The position numbers and the translations under genes are program-made. Positions 5,833 to 10,793 of a stretch of 10,793 nucleotides of DNA are shown here, piece after piece. This DNA is from CAVQFO01 sp963711725 (GTDB taxonomy: Bacteria > Pseudomonadota > Gammaproteobacteria > Nitrococcales > Aquisalimonadaceae): positions 1 to 10,793 of the forward strand of contig CAVQFO010000036.1 of assembly GCA_963711725.1 (NCBI GenBank), written 5' to 3'. The notes under the pieces were generated by a model. The model searched no databases and had not been told where the DNA came from. It saw nothing but the letters and a program-made list of their open reading frames with translations. Within the stretch, counting starts at the first letter, position 1. Each line of letters starts with the position of its first letter.

Positions 5833-6680
5833 TCACTTCCCCTGTTTGCCGCGCGGTGCCGCACGGCGTCGCTTCTGCCCGCCCGGATGGGCGCTACTGC
5901 GGCGGACTTTGCGCTTTGGCGCGGCCTCATCGTCGTGTGGCAGTTTCACCGCCTCGCAAAGCGCGCGCACCTCGGCGTCTCCCAGGAACCGCGATTCACC
6001 CCGCCCCAGATCCTTGGGCAGGCGGATCGGCCCCAGACGCACCCGAATCAGGCGGCTGACGGTCAGCCCCTGGGATTCCCACAGGCGGCGGACTTCGCGG
6101 CGGCGGCCTTCCTTGATGAGGACGTGGTACCACTCGTTCTGGCCTTCCTCGCTGCCGCCGCTGATCCCGATCTTTTCGAAGCGGGCCCAGCCGTCGTCCA
6201 GCTTGACGCCCTTTTGCAGGCGCTCGAGGATTTCCGGGGTGACCTCGCCGAACACGCGCACGGCGTATTCCCGCTCGACTTCGTAGGACGGGTGCATGAG
6301 GCGGTTGGCCAGTTCGCCGTCGTTGGTGAAGACCATCAATCCCAGGGTGTTGACGTCAAGCCGGCCGACGCTGACCCAGCGGCCTCGGGCCGGAGCTCGG
6401 GGCAGGCGCTCGAACACGGTGGGACGGCCTTCCGGGTCCTTGCGGGTGGAGACCTCGCCCAGGGGCTTGTGGTAGATCACGACCTTGCGCGGCGCGGGCT
6501 GGATACGGGACTGGCTCAGGGGTCGGCCGTCCACGTCGATGCGGTCCTGGCGGTGACACGATCGCCCAGGGTGGCGGCCTTGCCGTTGACCTTGATGCGG
6601 CCCTGGGCAATCCACGTCTCCATCTCCCGGCGCGAGCCGATACCGGCCCGGGCCAGGACTTTCTGCAATTTTTCATCCAC
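5833..6680 (-). CDS. rluB: 23S rRNA pseudouridine synthase RluB; one frame break
   Basis: RluB isomerises a uridine in helix 90-92 of 23S rRNA (U2605 in E. coli). Reconstructed length is about 282 residues. An S4 RNA-binding domain (DEKLQKVLARAGIGSRREME, residues 2-21, through about 60) is followed by the RsuA-type catalytic domain with GRLDVNTLGLMVFTNDGEL; Asp109 in GRLD is the catalytic residue. RREVRRLWESQGLTVSRLIR (about 190-210) is also typical. The tail is basic (KRKVRRSS...RRRAAPRGKQGK). The S4 part and catalytic part are in different frames, joined near 6547 (GTC ACC GCC AG GAC CGC), where one base appears missing. I prefer the GTG at 6680: its product starts MDEKLQKVL like other RluB proteins and overlaps the scpB stop by 8 bases. 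Confidence 0.9.
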
Positions 6681-7380
6681 GATGGGGATCAACCTCGGGT
6701 TCGGATTCGTCCCCGGGCCTGCCGTCGCTCTCGGCGACGGCATCGCCCTGGGACTGATCTTCGTGTTCGTGTTCCTCGTCGCCCTGCTCCGCGACGGCGG
6801 CCTTGGCGGGGATTTCCTCTGGGAACTTGAGATCCAGTTCCGGGTGGATATCGTCCAGGTCGCGGAGCTGGGTGAGGCTGGGCAGTTCGCTCAGGCTCTT
6901 GAGGTTGAAGTAATCCAGGAACTGGCGGGCGGTGCCGAACATGGCCGGGCGGCCGGGCACGTCGCGGTGGCCGACGACACGGACCCAGTTTCGCTCCTGC
7001 AGCGTGCGCATGATGGAGGTGCTGACGGCGACGCCGCGGATGTCCTCGATCTCGCTGCGGGTGATGGGCTGGCGGTAGGCGATTATCGCCAGGGTTTCCA
7101 ACAGCGCACGGCTGTAACGGCTGGGCTTTTCCTCCCACAGCCGGGAGACCCAGGGCGAATACTCTTCGCGTACCTGAATGCGGAAACCGCTGGCGATTTC
7201 CTTCACCTCGATTCCGCGCCCGTCGTATTCCATTCCGAGTTCGGCCAGGGCTTCGCGCAGCGTGGCTTTGTCGGGAATCTTGTCCTGGGGAAACAGTGTC
7301 TGCATGTGGTCCAGGGACATGGGGCCGCCAGAGGCCAGCATGGCCGCTTCCAGGATGTATTTGAGATCGGGCTCTTGCAT
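6673..7380 (-). CDS. scpB: Segregation and condensation protein ScpB
   Basis: ScpB forms the SMC-ScpAB condensin complex with ScpA and organises and segregates the chromosome. The 235-residue protein has two winged-helix domains: about residues 1-80 (LKYILEAAMLASGGPMSLDH) and 85-170, including SRALLETLAIIAYRQPITRS, EIEDIRGVAVSTSIMRTLQE and GRPAMFGTARQFLDYF, the most conserved ScpB stretches. A long acidic tail follows (DEEHEHEDQSQ...ESEPEVD), usual in gammaproteobacterial ScpB. The ATG at 7380 begins 2 bases after the scpA stop; a TTG at 7386 is possible but less likely. Its 3' end overlaps the rluB start. The frame is intact throughout. Confidence 0.95.
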   Translation of the reverse strand: MQEPDLKYILEAAMLASGGPMSLDHMQTLFPQDKIPDKATLREALAELGMEYDGRGIEVKEIASGFRIQVREEYSPWVSRLWEEKPSRYSRALLETLAIIAYRQPITRSEIEDIRGVAVSTSIMRTLQERNWVRVVGHRDVPGRPAMFGTARQFLDYFNLKSLSELPSLTQLRDLDDIHPELDLKFPEEIPAKAAVAEQGDEEHEHEDQSQGDAVAESDGRPGDESEPEVDPHRG

Positions 7381-7382
7381 GC

Positions 7383-8217
7383 TCAACTCACGCGCGCTTT
7401 CACGTAGATCGGCGCGAACGGCTCGGCCTGCACCAGATCCACCAGGGATTCCTTCATAAGCTCCAGCACCGCCAGGAAGCTGACCACCACGCCCAGCCGC
7501 CCTTCTTCCGGATGCAGCAGATCCCGGAACTCCAGGAAACCGTCGCTGCGCAGCCGGGCCAGCGTTTCGCTCATGCGCTCACGCACGGACAGGGCTTCGC
7601 GCTGCACGTGATGGTGGGTGAACATCTCGGCGCGGGACATGACATCCGCCAGTGCGGCCAACAGCTCCTTGAGGCTGACCTCGGGCTGAAGCTTGACCAC
7701 CTTGCGCTCCGGCGCGGGCGCCTCGGCAAGGTGGATGTCGCGCCCCACCCGCGGCAGGCCATCGATGTCTTCGGCGGCGGTCTTGTAGCGCTCGTATTCC
7801 TGCAGGCGGCGGACCAGCTCGGCACGGGGATCCTCTTCCTCGTCCTCGACGTGGGGCGGACGCGGCAGCAGCATGCGGCTCTTGATCTCGGCCAGCATGG
7901 CGGCCATCACCAGATACTCCGCGGCCAGCTCCAGCCGCAGATCCTTCATCAGCTCCACGTACTCCATGTACTGCTTGGTGATGGCGGCGATGGGGATGTC
8001 GAGGATATCCAGGTTCTGGCGCTTGATGAGATAGAGCAGCAGATCCAGCGGCCCCTCGAAGGTCTCCAGGAACACCTCCAGGGCATCGGGCGGGATGTAG
8101 AGATCCAGCGGAAGGTTCTGCAAGCGGCTCGCCACGGACCTTGGCCGTGACTTCCTGCAGATCCTCCCGAAGGAGATCCGATGCGGTATTGAGGGTGTCG
8201 GACACCTGTTCGTTCAC
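7383..8217 (-). CDS. scpA: Segregation and condensation protein ScpA (kleisin); one frame break
   Basis: ScpA is the kleisin subunit that bridges the SMC heads and binds ScpB. Reconstructed length is 277 residues. The variable N-terminus (MNEQVSDTLNTASDLLREDL) leads to VRGEPLAE, then in another frame LPLDLYIPPDALEVFLETFE, GPLDLLLYLIKRQNLDILDI, AAITKQYMEYVELMKDLRLE and LAAEYLVMAAMLAEIKSRML, which are textbook ScpA. The C-terminal winged helix lies around FLEFRDLLHPEEGRLGVVVS. The join is near 8114-8115 (GCA GAA C CTT CCG CTG GAT), where one C appears to be extra. The break falls exactly where homologs read EPLAELPLDLY-like sequence, so I treat it as a probable base error. The GTG at 8217 is 8 bases past the trpS stop and lacks a strong ribosome site; another GTG at 8202 is possible. 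Confidence 0.9.
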
Positions 8218-8225
8218 TCCGGGGC

Positions 8226-9446
8226 TCAGCGGTAGTTCAGGCCCATGGCGCTGCGCACTTCGTCCAGGGTCTCGCGGGCCACGCTACGCGCTCCCTCGCA
8301 ACCCTCGGCGACGATGCGGCGCACGGCGTCGGGATCGGCTTCGTACTCGGCGGCACGCTGGCGAATGGGGGCCAGTTCGGTGTTGATGGCCTCGATTATG
8401 GGGCGCTTGCAGTCCAGGCAGCCGATGCCGGCGGAGCGGCAGCCCTGGAGCACCCATTCCTGGGTCTCGTCGTTGGAATAGATCTTGTGGAAATCCCATA
8501 CCGGGCACTTGGTGGGCTCGCCCGGGTCGTTGCGGCGAACGCGGGCGGGGTCCGTGGGCATGGTGCGGATCTTCTTTTCCACGGACTCCGGCTCCTCGCG
8601 CAAGGCGATGGTATTGCCGTAGGACTTGGACATCTTCTGGCCGTCCAGCCCCGGCATTTTGGAGGCCGGCGTCAGCAGCGCCTGGGGCTCCGGCAGGATG
8701 TTCAGGGCGCTGCCGTCCAGATAGCCTTCCAGGCGCTCGCGGTCGGCGATGGTGATGTTCTGCTGATCGGCCAGCAGGGCGCGGGCCACGTCCAGCGCCT
8801 CCTGATCGCCCTGCTCCTGGTAGCGGCGGCGCAGGTTGGCATAGAGCTTGGCGTTCTTCTTGCCCATCTTCTTGGCCGCGGCCTCGGCGCGCTCCGCGAA
8901 ATCCGGCTCCTGGCCGAACATATGATTGAAGCGCCGCGCCACTTCGCGGGTCAGCTCCACATGGGCCACCTGGTCCTCACCCACCGGCACGGCGTCGGCC
9001 CGGTAGATGAGGATGTCCGCGCTTTGCAGCAGCGGATAGCCCAGGAAGCCGTAGGTGGCCAGATCCTTTTCCTTGAGCTTTTCCTGCTGATCCTTGTACG
9101 TGGGCACGCGCTCCAGCCAGCCCAGTGGCGTGATCATGGACAGCAGCAGATGCAGCTCGGCGTGCTCGGGCACGCGGGACTGGATGAATAGCCGGGCCAG
9201 GTTCGGATTCACGCCGCAGGCCAGCCAGTCCACCACCAGGTCCCATACGTTCTTGCCGATAACCTCGCGCTCGTCATAGTGCGTGGTCAGGGCATGCCAG
9301 TCGGCCACGAAGAAGAAGCACTCGTGCTCCTCCTGCAGCTTCACCCAGTTCTTGAGCACACCGTGATAGTGGCCCAGATGTAGCCGGCCCGTGGGTCGCA
9401 TCCCCGAGAGAACCCGGGTCTGGCGCGCTGCTGTCGACGTCGCCAC
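8226..9446 (-). CDS. trpS: Tryptophanyl-tRNA synthetase with iron-sulfur cluster motif
   Basis: Class I synthetase charging tRNA-Trp in the cytoplasm, 406 residues. VLSGMRPTGRLHLGHYHG (12-29) contains the HIGH box as HLGH (23-26), and GQKMSKSYGNT (269-279) holds KMSKS at 271-275. A charged insertion at about 180-258 makes it longer than the short E. coli-type enzyme; such long forms occur in several proteobacteria. Near the C-terminus Cys314, Cys336, Cys343 and Cys346 are spaced C-x21-C-x6-C-x2-C. This is almost the [4Fe-4S] motif I recall for the Thermotoga maritima enzyme (C-x22-C-x6-C-x2-C), so a cluster near the anticodon-binding region is likely. Start: GGAGG is 5 bases before the GTG at 9446 but only 2 before a TTG at 9449, so GTG is chosen. 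Confidence 0.96.
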   Translation of the reverse strand: MATSTAARQTRVLSGMRPTGRLHLGHYHGVLKNWVKLQEEHECFFFVADWHALTTHYDEREVIGKNVWDLVVDWLACGVNPNLARLFIQSRVPEHAELHLLLSMITPLGWLERVPTYKDQQEKLKEKDLATYGFLGYPLLQSADILIYRADAVPVGEDQVAHVELTREVARRFNHMFGQEPDFAERAEAAAKKMGKKNAKLYANLRRRYQEQGDQEALDVARALLADQQNITIADRERLEGYLDGSALNILPEPQALLTPASKMPGLDGQKMSKSYGNTIALREEPESVEKKIRTMPTDPARVRRNDPGEPTKCPVWDFHKIYSNDETQEWVLQGCRSAGIGCLDCKRPIIEAINTELAPIRQRAAEYEADPDAVRRIVAEGCEGARSVARETLDEVRSAMGLNYR

Positions 9447-9451
9447 CAATA

Positions 9452-9458
9452 CCTCCTT
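9452..9458 (-). promoter_or_regulatory. Ribosome binding site of trpS overlapping the upstream stop codon
   Basis: AAGGAGG on the minus strand, whose first two bases belong to the TAA of the protease gene (9457-9459). It is 5 bases from the GTG at 9446 and decides that start over the TTG at 9449. The overlap points to re-initiation or coupled translation. Confidence 0.75.
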
Positions 9459-10116
9459 AGCCCATACCGTAAAGTCGATGAATGGCGTTGATGATACCGG
9501 ATACGGGGACGCTGAGCAGGCCCGATAATCCGCCGGTCAGAAACAGGGCAATGAGCAGAAACAGGCCGTAAGGCTCGACCTTGCGCATCAACTCCGTGGC
9601 CCGATCCGGAAGCACCCCGGCGAGAACCCGGCTGCCGTCCAGCGGCGGAATCGGTATCAGGTTCAGCGCCATCAACACTACGTTTATCAGAACGCCGACC
9701 GCGCCCATTTCCATCAGGGCCTTTGCGAGCCCCGGCGACAGGGCCTGATACGCCGCGGTCACGCCACCCGCCAACAAGCCCCAGAGCAGTGCCATCAACA
9801 GGTTGGCGGCGGGACCGGCGAGGGCCACCCAAGCCATGTCCCGCTTGGGATCGCGGAGATTGGCCGCAGTTACGGGGACGGGCTTGGCCCAGCCGAAGAC
9901 AAATCCGGTAGTCGCCATCATGATCAGGGGCACGATCACCGTACCGACCGGATCGATATGGGCCAACGGATTCAGCGTGAGCCGCCCCTGCTCCCGGGCC
10001 GTGTGATCACCCATGCGGTCGGCCACGTAGCCGTGCGCCACTTCATGCACGGTAATTGCGAACAGGATGGGAACGGCCGCCACCGCGATCTGCTGAAGTT
10101 GGGAGAGGCCGTACAT
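9457..10116 (-). CDS. Site-2 protease-like zinc metalloprotease (M50B family)
   Basis: A 219-residue multi-pass membrane protein. The zinc-binding HExxH is H24-E25-VA-H28 in ITVHEVAHGYVADRMGD, the third ligand is Asp160 in NLIPIPPLDGSRVL (152-165), and RLTLNPLAHIDPVGTVIVP (45-63) and ALAGPAANLLMALL (98-111) are further hallmarks of the short M50B group. Five or so hydrophobic segments can be seen (about 10-27, 56-76, 96-118, 137-155, 184-205). Family members cleave substrates within the membrane, but the target of this YwhC/slr1821-like subgroup is unknown. The ATG at 10116 is 12 bases after the yciO-like stop and the TAA runs into the trpS ribosome site. This position between yciO and trpS is common in Gammaproteobacteria. 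Confidence 0.94.
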   Translation of the reverse strand: MYGLSQLQQIAVAAVPILFAITVHEVAHGYVADRMGDHTAREQGRLTLNPLAHIDPVGTVIVPLIMMATTGFVFGWAKPVPVTAANLRDPKRDMAWVALAGPAANLLMALLWGLLAGGVTAAYQALSPGLAKALMEMGAVGVLINVVLMALNLIPIPPLDGSRVLAGVLPDRATELMRKVEPYGLFLLIALFLTGGLSGLLSVPVSGIINAIHRLYGMG

Positions 10117-10128
10117 CAGGGCCCGCCC

Positions 10129-10752
10129 CTACCCCTCGAAAACGCTGGGGTCGCCTTTGCCCTGGCGGATCACGCTTGGCATGCCGGTGGTGAGATCGAC
10201 CACGGTGGAGGGCTCCACGCCGCCGGGGCCGCCGTCGATGATCAGGTCCACCAGCTTGCCGATACGGTCCTGAATGTCCTGGGCATCGGTATAGGGGATA
10301 TCCTGATCCGGCAACAACAGGGTGGTGCTCATCAGCGGCTCGCCCAACTCCTCGGCCAGCGCCAAGGCCACCGGGTGGTCCGGCACGCGAATGCCGATGG
10401 TCTTGCGCTTGGGATGGAGCAGCAGCCGGGGCACCTCGCCGGTGGCGGGCAGGATAAATGTATACGGCCCCGGCGTGTGCGCCTTGAGCAGTCGGAACGC
10501 GACATTGTCCACCTTGGCGTAGGTGCCGATATCCGAAAGATCGCGGCAAACCAGGGTAAAATTGTGGCGTTCGTCCAGCTGGCGGATCTGGCGGATGCGG
10601 TCCACAGCGGATTTCTCGCCCATGCGGCACCCCAGGGCATAGGTGGAATCCGTGGGATAGACGATCACCGCACCGTCCAGAATCATGTCCACGGCCGTGC
10701 GAAGCAGCCGTTTCTGAGGGGTGACGGGATGGATTTCGAAATATTGGGTCAT
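10129..10752 (-). CDS. yciO: YciO-type YrdC/Sua5-fold protein (threonylcarbamoyl-AMP synthase-like)
   Basis: A 207-residue single-domain YrdC-fold protein, nearly collinear with E. coli YciO as I recall it: MTQYFEIHPVTPQKRLL at the start, VIVYPTDSTYALGCRM (29-44), IRQLDERHNFTLVCRDLSDI (56-75), VDNVAFRLLK (81-90), TPGPYTFILPATGEVPRLLL (93-112), KRKTIGIRVPDHP (115-127) and STVVDLT (182-188). TsaC/Sua5 relatives make threonylcarbamoyl-AMP for the t6A37 tRNA modification. YciO proteins lack part of the canonical lysine-arginine site and are generally weaker or of uncertain physiological role, and this one likewise has ERH where TsaC has the KxR element. The ATG at 10752 has GAGG 5 bases upstream. 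It is the first complete gene of the run toward trpS; only 41 bases precede it here. Confidence 0.93.
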   Translation of the reverse strand: MTQYFEIHPVTPQKRLLRTAVDMILDGAVIVYPTDSTYALGCRMGEKSAVDRIRQIRQLDERHNFTLVCRDLSDIGTYAKVDNVAFRLLKAHTPGPYTFILPATGEVPRLLLHPKRKTIGIRVPDHPVALALAEELGEPLMSTTLLLPDQDIPYTDAQDIQDRIGKLVDLIIDGGPGGVEPSTVVDLTTGMPSVIRQGKGDPSVFEG

Positions 10753-10793
10753 GAATCCTCGGCGTACCGCCCAAAAAGGGGCATTGTACATCC

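Noticed and set aside
6543..6552. Programmed ribosomal frameshift in rluB
   Set aside because: No slippery heptamer or downstream pseudoknot can be seen, and four other genic frame breaks occur in the same window, making sequence error more economical.
5803..7407. Very long open frame on the plus strand over rluB and scpB (534 codons)
   Set aside because: It is antisense to well-recognised genes, its product has no family-like motif, and long antisense frames are expected in GC-rich DNA.
1..10793. CRISPR array, tRNA or rRNA gene, toxin-antitoxin pair, transposase or phage genes
   Set aside because: No regularly spaced direct repeats, no cloverleaf-like sequence, and no matching protein motifs were found on either strand.

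Overview
The window is GC-rich, densely coding bacterial chromosome, and every gene I can support lies on the minus strand. The run yciO - site-2 protease - trpS - scpA - scpB - rluB (about 5833-10752) is an arrangement I know from Gammaproteobacteria. The best matches by memory (YciO, RluB, DUF3149 and DUF423 proteins) and the palindromic repeats also point there. Genus is not decidable from the sequence.

Right half (10752 down to 5833): YciO-type YrdC-fold protein, M50B site-2 protease-like membrane protein, tryptophanyl-tRNA synthetase with a four-cysteine cluster motif, condensin partners ScpA and ScpB, and 23S rRNA pseudouridine synthase RluB. The genes are spaced 2-12 bases apart or overlap, so they look like one transcript. 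They serve translation fidelity, chromosome segregation and ribosome maturation. A 67-base perfect hairpin made of two dRS3-like repeat units follows at 5674-5740.

Middle (5565 down to 4244): a MagIII/endonuclease III-like DNA glycosylase, a DUF423 membrane protein and a 48-residue DUF3149 membrane protein.

Left part (4002 down to 1): an accessory regulatory module. A NADPH-dependent FMN reductase gene overlaps the gene for a long ECF sigma factor of the ECF42/DUF6596 type with a C-terminal helical (TPR-like) extension. Next is a 392-base spacer with two palindromic repeat elements and a strong candidate ECF42 promoter (TGTCGA, 17 bases, CGAC). Downstream come four small genes, alternately DGPF/YCII and VOC (glyoxalase-fold): DGPF, VOC, DGPF, VOC (the last cut by the window edge). 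The simplest reading is that the sigma factor drives the DGPF/VOC operon; the biochemical role of such proteins is not established.

A striking technical feature is five single-base reading-frame breaks in four otherwise well-conserved genes: FMN reductase (about 3927), sigma factor (about 3303 and 3062), rluB (about 6547) and scpA (about 8115). Because housekeeping genes are hit as well, base-level sequence or assembly error is the most economical explanation. These genes are therefore annotated as CDS over their reconstructed span rather than as pseudogenes. No tRNA, rRNA, CRISPR array, transposase or phage gene was seen.
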